A program made the position numbers and the translations under genes. Shown one piece after another: positions 1-10,263 of a DNA stretch of 64,000 bases. The notes beneath the pieces were generated by a model. That model ran no database searches and had not been told where the DNA came from. It saw only the letters and a program-made list of their open reading frames with translations. This DNA comes from Burkholderiales bacterium (GTDB lineage: Bacteria; Pseudomonadota; Gammaproteobacteria; Burkholderiales; Burkholderiaceae_C), in assembly GCA_016702555.1 (NCBI GenBank), contig JADJDV010000007.1, positions 1 through 64,000 of the forward strand, written 5' to 3'. The first letter of the stretch is position 1; the number at the start of each line of letters is the position of its first letter.

Positions 1-19
1 TTTGGGACAATTGAGCGCC

Positions 20-975
20 ATGAAGCAATCAGACCTTGGCCTGAACCTGAGTGTCAAGCGCACGCGCAAGCGGCGCTTCTCGATGAGATGAATGCCGTGG
101 TGCCTTGGGCCGATCTGGTGGCCTTGATCGCGCCATATGCCCCTGAGGCTGGCCGACGCGGGCGTCAGCCCTTTGCGGTTGAAGCCATGCTGCGCATTCA
201 CTTCATGCAGCAGTGGTTCACCCTGAGCGATCCGGCCATGGAAGAAGCCTTGCACGACGTGCCGCTGTACCGCGAGTTTGCGGGCCTGGACAACTGGCAT
301 ACGCGCCTGCCCGACGAGAGCACCATCTTGCGCTTTCGTCACCTGCTGGAGCAGCACAAGCTGGCCGAGCAGATGTTCAAGCTCATCAACGAGCTGCTCA
401 TCGCCAAGGGATTGCTGCTCAAGGCTGGCACCGCCGTGGACGCCACCTTGATTGCTGCGCCCAGCTCCACCAAGAACAAGGACAACGCGCGCGATGCCCA
501 GATGCGCTCCAGCAAGAAGGGCAACAACTGGTACTTTGGGATGAAGACGCACATCGGTGTGGACGCCGACTCAGGCTTGACGCACAGCGTGCGTGGCACG
601 GCAGGCAACGTGCATGACATCGTTGAGGCCAACGCCTTGCTGCACGGTGAAAGAAAGCAATGCCTTTGGCGACTCGGCCTTCCAGGGTGCTGACAAGCGA
701 GCCGATGCCAGGAAAGTGTCACCTGGCATGTGGCCATGAAGCCGGCCAGCGCAAAGCGCTGGACAAGGACGATCCGATCGAAGGCAAGCTTGATCAGATC
801 GAACGCATCAAGGCCAGCATCCGCGCCAAGGTCGAGCATCCGTTTTCGGGTCGTGAAGTGCCAGTTCGGCTATGTGAAGGTGCGCTACCGGGGTTTGAAG
901 AAGAACACGGCGCAGATCGTGACCTTGTTGGGCCTGGCCAACCTGTGGATGGCGCGCAAGAAGTTGATGGCATAG
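20..975 (+). pseudogene. IS5-family transposase, multiply frameshifted
   Basis: This is the relic of a DDE transposase of the IS5 family. An N-terminal stretch starting MKQSDLGLNL at position 20 breaks near position 80 (one base lost). The main segment (88 to about 645) carries the DUF772-type N-domain and the start of the DDE catalytic region (DATLIAAPSSTKNKDNARDA, then YFGMKTHIGVDADSG). An extra base near 645, an indel near 708 and an extra base near 843 shift the remaining parts, which still read as the usual C-terminus ending in LLGLANLWMARKKLMA. With at least four frameshifts it should be inactive. The left end lies at or before the window start, and I could not define the terminal inverted repeats. 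Family assignment is from recognised motifs; decay is directly seen. Confidence 0.85.
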
Positions 976-1083
976 GTGCGCCCGGCGCGGGCCAAAAGGG
1001 CCTGCGGGAGAGCAAAAAACCTCCGAGCAAGGCGAAAACGTCCGGCGAGGTCTCAGTTTCCAGCAAGAGCTAAAAAATGGACA

Positions 1084-1323
1084 GCCAAGCACATCCGCGT
1101 GTCAATTATTCAGACCGTCCTCAATATACTTAACAGTTTTGTTATCTTTGATGGGACTAAAAACCACTTGATCATTTCCCGGAATGCAAATGATCTGTCT
1201 AGGGTTGAACGCGATTTTCCATCAGCAGTTATAAAGAAGGAAAAGATTGCTACAGTAGTTTATGAGAGTTGCGGCAGAAGCCCCCAGAAAGATGCGGTAT
1301 CAATTATTTTGATAAGCCTGTGA
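1084..1323 (+). pseudogene. AT-rich orphan coding remnant downstream of the IS5 relic
   Basis: About 240 bases of markedly AT-rich DNA keep one open frame with ordinary protein-like composition (for example NSFVIFDGTKNHLIISRN and DFPSAVIKKEKIATVVYES) up to a TGA at 1321. There is no convincing start codon or ribosome binding site, and the frame runs back into IS5-derived sequence. It therefore looks like the 3' end of a foreign gene whose 5' part was lost when the IS inserted. I do not recognise the family. The composition contrasts sharply with the GC-rich genes around it, which suggests horizontal transfer. It could also be non-coding AT-rich DNA that happens to stay open. Confidence 0.4.
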
Positions 1324-1383
1324 AAGCGAGATGATCGACGGTTTTATCAGAAAAACTAATCCAATTTCATAGAAATAGACAAA

Positions 1384-2904
1384 ATGCAACACGACAAATC
1401 CGTCACCCAAACCCTCGGCCACCTCATCGACGGCCAGATCGTCCACGACACCGCACGCACCCAGCCCGTGTTCAACCCCGCCACCGGCCAATCCAGCCTG
1501 AACGTCGCGTTGGCCTCCAAGGCCACCGTGGAGCAGGCCATCGCCAGCGCCGAAAAGGCCTTTCCCGCCTGGCGCAACACGCCGCCGCTCAAGCGCGCGC
1601 GCGTGATGAGCAAGCTGAAGGTGCTGCTGGAGGAGCACGCCGACAAGATCGCCGCCATGATCACCGCCGAGCACGGCAAGGTGCTGAACGACGCGCATGG
1701 CGAATTGCAGCGCGGCATCGAGAACGTCGAATACGCGAGCTACGCGCCCGAGCTGCTCAAGGGCGAGCACAGCCGCAACGTCGGCCCCGGCATTGACTCT
1801 TGGGCCGAGCACCAGGCGCTGGGCGTCACGGCCGGCATCACGCCCTTCAACTTTCCGGCCATGGTGCCCCTGTGGATGTGGCCGATGGCCGTGGCGTGCG
1901 GCAATACCTTTGTGCTGAAGCCCAGCGAGCGCGACCCCTCCAGCGTGCTGTTCATCGCGCAACTCGCATTGGAGGCGGGCCTGCCGCCCGGCGTGCTGAA
2001 CGTGGTTAACGGTGACAAGGAAGCCGTCGATACGCTGCTGCACGACCCGCGCGTCAAGGCCGTCAGCTTTGTCGGCTCCACTCCCATTGCTGAATATATT
2101 TATAGCGAAGGCACCAAGCACGGCAAGCGCGTGCAAGCCCTGGGCGGCGCCAAGAACCACGCCGTGGTGATGCCCGATGCCGACATCGCCAACGCCGTCA
2201 CGGCCATGATGGGCGCGGCCTACGGCTCGTGCGGCGAGCGCTGCATGGCCGTGCCGCTGATCGTGGCCGTGGGCGACGAGGTGGCCGACCAGATGATCGC
2301 CGGCCTGAAGACCGAGATCGCCAAGATGAAGGTCGGCCCCGGCACCGACAACGGCAACGACATGGGGCCGCTGGTGACCAAGCCGCACTTTGAAAAGGTG
2401 CGCGGTTACGTCGATCAGGGCGTGAAGGAAGGCGCCACGCTGCTGGTCGATGGCCGTGGGCTGAAGGTGAAGGGCCATGAGGACGGCTACTTCCTCGGCC
2501 CTTGCCTGTTCGACCATGTGAAGCCCGGCATGATGATCTACCAGGAAGAAATCTTCGGCCCGGTGCTGGGCATCGTGCGCGTGAAGAGCCTGGAAGAAGC
2601 CATGCAACTCATCAACGACCACGAATACGGCAACGGCACCTGCATCTTCACGCGCGATGGCGAGGCGGCGCGCTACTTCTCGGACCACATCCAGGTCGGC
2701 ATGGTGGGCATCAACGTGCCGCTGCCGGTGCCCGTGGCCTACCACTCTTTCGGCGGCTGGAAGCGCAGCCTGTTCGGCGACCTGCACGCCTACGGGCCGG
2801 ACGCCGTGCGCTTTTACACCAAGCGCAAGACGATCACGCAGCGCTGGCCCTCGGCGGGCGTGCGCGAAGGCACGGCGTTCAGCTTTCCGAGCCATCACGC
2901 CTGA
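1384..2904 (+). CDS. mmsA: CoA-acylating methylmalonate-semialdehyde dehydrogenase
   Basis: The 506-residue protein is an aldehyde dehydrogenase of the MmsA/IolA group, which converts methylmalonate semialdehyde, NAD+ and CoA to propionyl-CoA in valine (and inositol or thymine) breakdown. Visible are the fold signature FNFPAMVPLWMWPMA, the NAD-binding stretch around GSTPIAEYIY, and the active site GSCGERCMAV, where the catalytic cysteine should be Cys287. Length is normal for the family. The gene stands alone: a decayed IS and AT-rich remnant lie upstream and a strong terminator follows. The usual partner mmsB is absent. The name is secure from the CGERCMA motif; the in vivo substrate is inferred from the family. 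Confidence 0.93.
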   Translation: MQHDKSVTQTLGHLIDGQIVHDTARTQPVFNPATGQSSLNVALASKATVEQAIASAEKAFPAWRNTPPLKRARVMSKLKVLLEEHADKIAAMITAEHGKVLNDAHGELQRGIENVEYASYAPELLKGEHSRNVGPGIDSWAEHQALGVTAGITPFNFPAMVPLWMWPMAVACGNTFVLKPSERDPSSVLFIAQLALEAGLPPGVLNVVNGDKEAVDTLLHDPRVKAVSFVGSTPIAEYIYSEGTKHGKRVQALGGAKNHAVVMPDADIANAVTAMMGAAYGSCGERCMAVPLIVAVGDEVADQMIAGLKTEIAKMKVGPGTDNGNDMGPLVTKPHFEKVRGYVDQGVKEGATLLVDGRGLKVKGHEDGYFLGPCLFDHVKPGMMIYQEEIFGPVLGIVRVKSLEEAMQLINDHEYGNGTCIFTRDGEAARYFSDHIQVGMVGINVPLPVPVAYHSFGGWKRSLFGDLHAYGPDAVRFYTKRKTITQRWPSAGVREGTAFSFPSHHA

Positions 2905-2926
2905 TCGGGTCGATCATCTCCCTCAC

Positions 2927-2957
2927 AAAAAATGCCGTCATGCGACGGCATTTTTTT
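2927..2957 (+). terminator. Rho-independent terminator of mmsA
   Basis: The stem AAAAATGCCGTC pairs with GACGGCATTTTT around a four-base loop, followed by a run of T. It begins 22 bases after the mmsA stop codon. Confidence 0.85.
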
Positions 2958-2979
2958 GTGCCGTCGATGGGCAAGACGT

Positions 2980-4616
2980 TAACCCGGATATTTCACGCCT
3001 ACCCCCGACGCTCCCCTCAATGGGTTCGCAACGGCGTGGATAGAGTGAGCAAGGCCCCGATGGTGGCCGCAGGCAGGGCTGGAGTCGTGCGCAGGCGCCA
3101 TGCGCTCGCACCCCCCCCCCACCCCGACTTGGGTTGCGGGCCATTCTTGTGTCATCACGCCGGCCAGGCGCTGCTTGCCGATCACGGAGAGCGCAACTGG
3201 CCCATGGCGTGCGCGAAGATCGGCGCACTGGGCCAGTGCGAGGCCAGGTACAGGCGGATGCGCCGCGTGTTGCGCGTGACCACCGCAGCCACCTTCAGCA
3301 GCTTGATGCGCAAGGTATCGGCCTGCGCCGTTGCCAACTCGGTGCCTTGCAAAGCCAGCGCCCGCAGCCGCTCAATCAGCACGTAGCCCAGCGCAGCCAG
3401 CAACATGCGCAACTGGTTGGATCGCAGTACATGGCAGCTCGTGCGCGTGGCAAAACAGCCCGATCTGCGCCTCCTTGATCCGGTTCTCCGCCTCACCGCG
3501 CTGGCAGTACACATCGTCATACAGCACCTGCGGTTCACCCTCCAGGTTGGTCACGATGAAGCGCGGGTTGCCGCCTTGCGCACCCCATTCGAGGCGTGTG
3601 ATCACGCGCCGCTCGTGCGCCCAGCTCTTGGCGGCATAGCTGAACTCGTCCACCAGGCGCTGTTTGACCCCGGTGCGCTCGTAATCGTCCTTCATCCAGA
3701 GTTCGGCCAGTTTCACCTGGGCCTGAAGCCGAGCATTGCGCGCAAGCCCGATGATGTAGTGCACTCCAGCGCGCTCGCACCAGTTGATGATGCGCTGTCG
3801 GCAGAACCCCGAATCTGCCCGGAACACGATGCGCACCTGGGGCCATTGTTGGCGCAACCGGCGCACCAACAGCTTCAGAATGGCCGCTGCGTGGCGCGCC
3901 CCATCGATGTTGCTGGGCCGCAGGTAGGCGCACAGCAGTTGCTGGCCGCAGAACACGTACAGAGGAAGATAGCAGTAGCTGTCGTAGTAGCCGTGGAAGA
4001 AGCGAGCCTCCTGCTGACCGTGCAAGGGGTTGTCGGTGGCATCGAAATCGAGCATCAGTTCTGCGGGAGCGCTCTCGAAGCTGGCGATGAATTGATCGAG
4101 CAGCACCTCATGCAGCCGCCAGGCGGTGGCCCGGTCGGCCCACTTCTCCAGTCGGCATAGGGTGGGCGCGCTGGCCACTTCACGATCGACGCCGACTGCC
4201 GTTTGCAAGGCCACGTCCAGGCGCAGCGCGCCATGGTCGTTGAGGTCTTCCCAGCCCAGCGCCAGCCCGTACACGCGCTGGCGCAGCATGTCGCGCACGC
4301 CGTGCTTGATCAACAGCGGGCTGCGCGGGTCGGCGATGCAGCGCGCTGCCGCATCCATCAATCCCAGCTTGCGGTCCACCTGGGCGAGCAGCATCACGCC
4401 GCCATCGCTGGTCATGCTGCCGCCGTCGAACCGGCCCTCGATCACGCCGGCCCAACTGCCCGAAGTCGATTACGCCAACATCAAGCTCCTTTTGCGCTGT
4501 ACAGTTTGGCTTCGGCATTGCCCGCCCTTTCATCAAGATTCGACACCTCGATGTTCGGGCAATTCAAGGGCAATGCCGTCCTCGTTTCTACGGGCTATGG
4601 TGAAATATCCGGGTTA
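2980..4616. mobile_element. IS1380-family insertion sequence
   Basis: The element is bounded by perfect 17-bp terminal inverted repeats: TAACCCGGATATTTCAC at 2980-2996 and its reverse complement at 4600-4616. The 1637-bp length suits the IS1380 family, and a transposase of that family fills it on the minus strand. I see no exact target-site duplication. If the inverted repeat is taken to begin at CCCGG, the flanks are TTAA on the left and TTAG on the right. A run of ten C at 3111-3120 lies in the non-coding left part. The right end is only 17 bases from the fumarylacetoacetase start codon. Confidence 0.88.
3182..4536 (-). pseudogene. IS1380-family transposase, two frameshifts
   Basis: The transposase can be read across three frames. 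The N-terminal piece (MMKGRAMPKPNCTAQ.. to DFGQLGRR) occupies about 4536-4447. The central piece (IEGRFDGGSMTSDGGVMLL, ending near GEAENRIKEAQIGLF) occupies about 4445-3460. The C-terminal piece (ATRTSCHVLRSNQLRMLLAA onward) runs to 3182. The second break is an extra T in a CTGTTTTGCC run near 3458; the first is a one-base change near 4447. The order and motifs match an intact IS1380 transposase of about 450 residues, so the element is recent but apparently not autonomous. A sequencing error in the homopolymer is an alternative. Confidence 0.82.
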
Positions 4617-4633
4617 GCCTTATTGAAGCATTC

Positions 4634-5956
4634 ATGAACCCCATCGACCACACGCACGACCCCGCCGCCCGCAGCTGGCTTGCCAGCGCGAACGCGCCCG
4701 GAGGCGACTTCCCGATTCAGAACCTGCCGTTTGGCGTGCTGCGCCGGCGCGGCAGCGACGAGGCGTTTCGCGGCGCGGTGGCCATTGGCGACCAGGCGCT
4801 CGACCTGGCCGCGCTGCACGGCCATGGCGCGCTGGCCGGCGACGCCGCCGACGCGCTCGCGCTGGCCGCGCAGCCCACGCTGAACGACTTCATGGCCGCC
4901 GGCCCGCGCGCCTGGCGCGCGCTGCGCCACGCGTTGTTTGCCGCCTTGCGCGATGACGCCGCGCCGCGCGTGCAAGCCGTGCTGCGCAGCTGCCTGATCC
5001 CCCTGGCCGAGGTCGAGCACGCGCTGCCCACCCGCATCGGCGACTACACCGACTTCTACACCTCGATCCACCACGCCATCAACGTCGGGCGCCTGCTGTT
5101 TCCGGGCAACCCGCTCACGCCCAACTTCCAGTGGCTGCCGATTGCGTACCACGGCCGCGCCAGCAGCGTGGTGGTCAGCGGCACCGACTTTTACCGACCG
5201 CATGGCCAGGCCATGCCGCCGGGCGCGGCGGCGCCGGTCTACACACCGTGCACGCGGCTCGACTACGAACTGGAGATGGCCTTCTTCATCGGCCCCGGCA
5301 ATGCGCTGGGCAAGCCGGTGGCGCTCTCAGAAGCAGAGCAGCGCATCTTCGGGATGGCCCTGCTCAACGACTGGTCGGCGCGCGACCACCAGTTCTGGGA
5401 GATGGCGCCGCTGGGGCCCTTTCTGGGCAAGAACTTCTGCACCAGCCTCTCGCCCTGGATCGTGACCCTGGACGCGCTGGCGCCCTACCGCGTGCCGTTC
5501 GAGCGGCCGGCGGGCGACCCGCAGCCGCTGGCCTACCTGGACGACGCCGGCAACCGTGCATCGGGCGGTGTGGACGTGCAGCTGACCGTGCACATCGAAT
5601 CAGCGCAGCACCGCGCGCGCAGCCTGCCTGCGGCTGAGGTGTCTCGCACCAGCTTCAAACACCAGTACTGGACCGTGGCGCAGATGCTGACGCAGCACAC
5701 CGTCGGCGGCTGCAACCTGCAGCCGGGCGATCTGTGCGGCACCGGCACGGTGAGCGGTCCGACGCCCGAGGAGGCCGGCGCGTTGGTCGAGTTGAGCGTC
5801 GGCGGCACCCAACCCATCGCCCTGGCGGGCACGGGCGAACAGCGCGCCTTTCTGCACGACGGCGACCGCGTCATCCTGCGCGGCTGGTGCGAACGCGCCG
5901 GCGCCGCACGCATCGGCTTTGGTGAATGCAGCGGCACGGTGTTGCCGGCGGCTTGA
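4634..5956 (+). CDS. fahA: fumarylacetoacetase
   Basis: This 440-residue enzyme hydrolyses 4-fumarylacetoacetate to fumarate and acetoacetate, the last step of tyrosine/homogentisate degradation. It has the N-terminal SH3-like part followed by the FAH catalytic domain, with GDYTDFYTSIHHA, the metal-site region LDYELEMAFFIG and NDWSARDHQFWEMAPLGPF. Length is typical. The start codon lies 17 bases after the right end of the IS1380 element, so any native leader or upstream hmgA (homogentisate dioxygenase) has been separated or lost; no hmgA is seen in the window. A weak GAAG lies a few bases before the ATG. rsmE follows 17 bases downstream. Confidence 0.93.
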   Translation: MNPIDHTHDPAARSWLASANAPGGDFPIQNLPFGVLRRRGSDEAFRGAVAIGDQALDLAALHGHGALAGDAADALALAAQPTLNDFMAAGPRAWRALRHALFAALRDDAAPRVQAVLRSCLIPLAEVEHALPTRIGDYTDFYTSIHHAINVGRLLFPGNPLTPNFQWLPIAYHGRASSVVVSGTDFYRPHGQAMPPGAAAPVYTPCTRLDYELEMAFFIGPGNALGKPVALSEAEQRIFGMALLNDWSARDHQFWEMAPLGPFLGKNFCTSLSPWIVTLDALAPYRVPFERPAGDPQPLAYLDDAGNRASGGVDVQLTVHIESAQHRARSLPAAEVSRTSFKHQYWTVAQMLTQHTVGGCNLQPGDLCGTGTVSGPTPEEAGALVELSVGGTQPIALAGTGEQRAFLHDGDRVILRGWCERAGAARIGFGECSGTVLPAA

Positions 5957-5973
5957 CTGGCGCGTTCGTCAGC

Positions 5974-6696
5974 ATGCCGCGCTTTCACGTCCCGCTGCCC
6001 TTGTCGGCCGGTCTGCGCCTCGGTCTGCCGCCGGGTGCGGCGCGCCATGTGCAGGTGCGGCGCCTGCAGCCGGGCGACGACATCACCTTGTTCAATGGCG
6101 AGGGTGGTGAGTGGACGGCGCGCATCGAGCGCATGGGTCGCAGCGAGGTCGAAGTGCAGGTTTTGGCCTTCGATGCCGTCGAGCGCGAGGCCGCGCGCGC
6201 CGTGCATCTGGCGGTCGGCCTGATGGCGACCGAGCGCATGGACTGGCTCATCGAGAAGGCGACCGAACTGGGTGCCGCCAGCCTGACGCCGCTGCTGATG
6301 GCGCGCAGCAGCCTGCGCCTGTCGGGCGAGCGGGCCGACAAGAAGCGCGCCCACTGGCAGGCGGTGGCGGTGGCGGCGAGCGAGCAGTGCGGGCGCAACC
6401 GCGTGCTCGCCGTACAGCCGGCGATCGCGCTGACGGCCTTCCTGGCGGATGTCCAGCCCGCCGACGCGCAGCGCCTGGTGCTGTCGCTGGAGGCCGGTGC
6501 GGCGTCGCTGCGCGCCGTGACGGCGGCGGGCGTGGGCGATGCCGCCACGCTGCTGCTGTCGGGGCCGGAAGGCGGGCTCAGCCCGTCTGAGGAAGCGGCC
6601 GCGCGGGCGGCGGGCTTTGTGGCGGTCAGCCTGGGCGCGCGCGTGCTGCGCGCCGAAACCGCGCCGCTGGCGGCGCTGGCGCTGCTGACGGCATGA
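5974..6696 (+). CDS. rsmE: 16S rRNA (uracil(1498)-N(3))-methyltransferase
   Basis: The protein methylates U1498 of 16S rRNA using S-adenosylmethionine. It has the N-terminal PUA-like domain (MPRFHVPLPL.., VQVRRLQPGDDITLFNG) and a C-terminal SPOUT knot with ATERMDWLIEKATELGA and the SAM-site signature LLSGPEGGLSPSEE, then LGARVLRAETA. I chose the ATG at 5974 because family members begin MPRF; an upstream ATG at 5926 would overlap fahA. At 240 residues the length is normal. It is probably co-transcribed with fahA. Confidence 0.92.
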   Translation: MPRFHVPLPLSAGLRLGLPPGAARHVQVRRLQPGDDITLFNGEGGEWTARIERMGRSEVEVQVLAFDAVEREAARAVHLAVGLMATERMDWLIEKATELGAASLTPLLMARSSLRLSGERADKKRAHWQAVAVAASEQCGRNRVLAVQPAIALTAFLADVQPADAQRLVLSLEAGAASLRAVTAAGVGDAATLLLSGPEGGLSPSEEAAARAAGFVAVSLGARVLRAETAPLAALALLTA

Positions 6697-6741
6697 CCTG
6701 CCGCCAGCGGGCGGCCACGCTGTGCGCGGACTTCCGCGCAG

Positions 6742-7017
6742 TTACTGCCGGATGAAGTCGATCATCACCCCTTCCGGCGCGCGCTGGCGGTACTCGATGC
6801 GCACGCCGTCGCCGTAGCGCGCCTGCATCTGCGCCAGCAGCGGCAGCGGGTCGTGGTCGTTGACGAAGCGCATCACCTCGCCGGGATGCAGTGCGTCGAG
6901 CGCGCCGAAGATTGCCGCGTGGCGAAAGCGCTTGGCCACGCCGCGCGCGTCGAAGCCGTAGATGGCCTCAGGTGTCGAATGGTCGTGCGGCTGCAGGTTT
7001 TGCGGGGTCGAGGCCAT
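6742..7017 (-). CDS. DUF2249 domain-containing protein
   Basis: This 91-residue soluble protein carries one DUF2249-type domain (FGALDALHPGEVMRFVNDHDPLPLLAQM.. to GVMIDFIRQ). The family is small and poorly characterised; in other bacteria such domains often sit near iron, heme or denitrification genes. Here it lies 49 bases downstream of the ferredoxin gene fdxA on the same strand, suggesting co-transcription and perhaps a redox-related role. That role is inference only. Confidence 0.75.
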   Translation of the reverse strand: MASTPQNLQPHDHSTPEAIYGFDARGVAKRFRHAAIFGALDALHPGEVMRFVNDHDPLPLLAQMQARYGDGVRIEYRQRAPEGVMIDFIRQ

Positions 7018-7066
7018 TTGGCGGGTCTCCTTGGGGGGAATCGAAAAGGTGAAAAATACAGCGGCG

Positions 7067-7390
7067 TCAACGCTTCAACTCGGCGCGCTTATCGTCCACC
7101 TTGGCCCATTCATCGGCGTCCGGCAGCGCCGCCTTGGTGCGCGTGATGGGTTTCCACTGGCGCGCCAGTTCGGCGTTGAGCGGCGTGAAGTCGAGTTGGT
7201 CTTTCGGCACGTCCTCTTCGGCATAGATCGCCGACACCGGGCATTCCGGCACGCAGACGGCGCAATCGATGCAGTCGTCCGGGTCGATGACCAGGAAATT
7301 CGGTCCTTCGCGAAACGCGTCGGTGGGGCAGACGTCCACGCAGTCCGTGTATTTGCAGCGGATGCAGGCTTCGGTGACGACAAAAGTCAT
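7067..7390 (-). CDS. fdxA: 7Fe ferredoxin FdxA
   Basis: The 107-residue protein has the cysteine pattern of a seven-iron ferredoxin: Cys9, Cys12, Cys17 and Cys21 in the first half, and Cys40, Cys43, Cys46 and Cys50 in CIDCAVCVPECP. These are expected to hold a 3Fe-4S and a 4Fe-4S cluster for low-potential electron transfer. The long C-terminal tail (LNAELARQWKPITRTKAALP) is typical of proteobacterial FdxA. It precedes the DUF2249 gene. Its electron partners cannot be told from the window. Confidence 0.92.
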   Translation of the reverse strand: MTFVVTEACIRCKYTDCVDVCPTDAFREGPNFLVIDPDDCIDCAVCVPECPVSAIYAEEDVPKDQLDFTPLNAELARQWKPITRTKAALPDADEWAKVDDKRAELKR

Positions 7391-7527
7391 GACAGCAGGG
7401 GGCGGAACCTCTTAAAGATGCATATTGAATATTGCTTTAATGTACGCCCGCGCGCTTGCCCCCGCAACGCAAGCCCTTGTTGCCGTCCATGGCATGCGCC
7501 GGCGCTGGGTGACAATCCGGCGCAACC

Positions 7528-8697
7528 ATGAACCGCCACCTGCTGTTGCTGACCCTGGCCCAGGGTCTGTTTCTGATCAACAACGTCACCTTCATCGCCA
7601 TCAACGGTCTGGTTGGGCTGCAGCTGGCGCGCTTTGGCTGGATGGCGACGCTGCCAGTGATGGGCTACGTGGTGGGCGGTGCGCTGGCGGCGCCGCTGGT
7701 GGCGCGCTCGCAGGCGCGCTATGGGCGCAAGGCTTCGTTCCAGATCGGCCTGGTGGTGGCCCTGGGCTCGGCGCTGCTGGCGGCCTGGGCGGCCGCGGCG
7801 CAGCAATTCTGGGTGTTGGTGCTGGCCACCGTGATCGCGGGCTACTACAACGCCAACGGCCAGTTGTACCGCTTTGCCGCCGCCGAGCTGACGCCGGCCG
7901 ATTGGCGCGAGAAGGCGGTGTCGCTGGTGCTGGCTGGCGGCTTGCTGGGCGCCGTCATCGGCCCCAACCTGGCGGCCTGGACGCGCACCCTGCTGCCCAC
8001 GCCCTTCGTCGGAGCCTATCTGGCGTTGGCGGGGGTGGCGCTGCTGGGTATGGCGGTGATGGCGCTGATCGAGTTTCCGCCCGCGCCGCCCAAGGCCACC
8101 GGTGCTGCGGCTGGCCGGCCATTGGGCGAAATCATGCGCCAGCCGGTGTTCATCGTGGCCACCGTCGGCGCGGCCCTGGGCTACGGCGTGATGAACCTGC
8201 TGATGGCGGCCACGCCGCTGGCGATGCAGGTGTGCGGCTTTGACTTCAAGGACACGGCGCTGGTGTTGCAGTGGCACGTGATCGGCATGTTCGCGCCGGG
8301 TTTTTTCACCGGGCACCTGATCAAGCGCTTCGGCGTGCTGAGCATCATGGGCGTGGGCGTGGCGCTCAACTTTCTGTGCGTGATGATTGCGCTGTCGGGC
8401 GTCGACCTGCACCAGTTCCTGATCGCGCTGCTGCTGCTGGGCGTGGGCTGGAACTTCCTCTTCACCGGCGCCACCACGCTGGCGCTGTCGGCCTACCGGC
8501 CGGAGGAAAAAGACCGCGCGCAGGCGGCCATCAACTTCTGCGTCTTCGCCACCATGGCGGTGACCTCGTTCGCCTCGGGCGCGCTGGTCACCACCCAGGG
8601 CTGGGCCTGGCTCAACCTGGGCTCGCTGCCAGCACTGCTGCTGGTGGGCGGCGCGCTGATCTGGTTGGGGCTGCGGCGCCGCGTGCCGGTGGCGTGA
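7528..8697 (+). CDS. MFS transporter
   Basis: A 389-residue integral membrane protein of the major facilitator superfamily with about twelve hydrophobic segments and the loop motif between helices 2 and 3 (ARSQARYGRKASFQIG). The first segment (LLLLTLAQGLFLINNVTFIAI) is uncleaved. Substrate cannot be predicted; family resemblance is to putative drug or metabolite exporters. It is divergent from fdxA and convergent with the M20 peptidase gene, whose stop lies only 10 bases away. Confidence 0.85.
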   Translation: MNRHLLLLTLAQGLFLINNVTFIAINGLVGLQLARFGWMATLPVMGYVVGGALAAPLVARSQARYGRKASFQIGLVVALGSALLAAWAAAAQQFWVLVLATVIAGYYNANGQLYRFAAAELTPADWREKAVSLVLAGGLLGAVIGPNLAAWTRTLLPTPFVGAYLALAGVALLGMAVMALIEFPPAPPKATGAAAGRPLGEIMRQPVFIVATVGAALGYGVMNLLMAATPLAMQVCGFDFKDTALVLQWHVIGMFAPGFFTGHLIKRFGVLSIMGVGVALNFLCVMIALSGVDLHQFLIALLLLGVGWNFLFTGATTLALSAYRPEEKDRAQAAINFCVFATMAVTSFASGALVTTQGWAWLNLGSLPALLLVGGALIWLGLRRRVPVA

Positions 8698-8707
8698 CGC
8701 GCTGCCT

Positions 8708-10165
<1,458 letters not shown>

Positions 10166-10263
10166 GGGGGGCTTCCTGTGGTTCGGTCGTCAAAGCCGGA
10201 CACTTTACGCGCTTCCGGCGCCGGCTGCCGGCACGCGCGCCGCGCAGCGGATAGAGTGGCCGC

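Noticed and set aside
1300..2898. A 532-codon open frame antisense to mmsA
   Set aside because: Shadow of mmsA with low-complexity His/Ala/Arg content.
3111..3120. Ten-C homopolymer inside the IS as a possible phase-variable tract
   Set aside because: It lies in non-coding IS sequence far from a promoter; it may instead mark an error-prone spot.
3405..4160. Plus-strand open frame inside the IS1380 element
   Set aside because: It lies antisense to recognisable transposase sequence and has no family resemblance.
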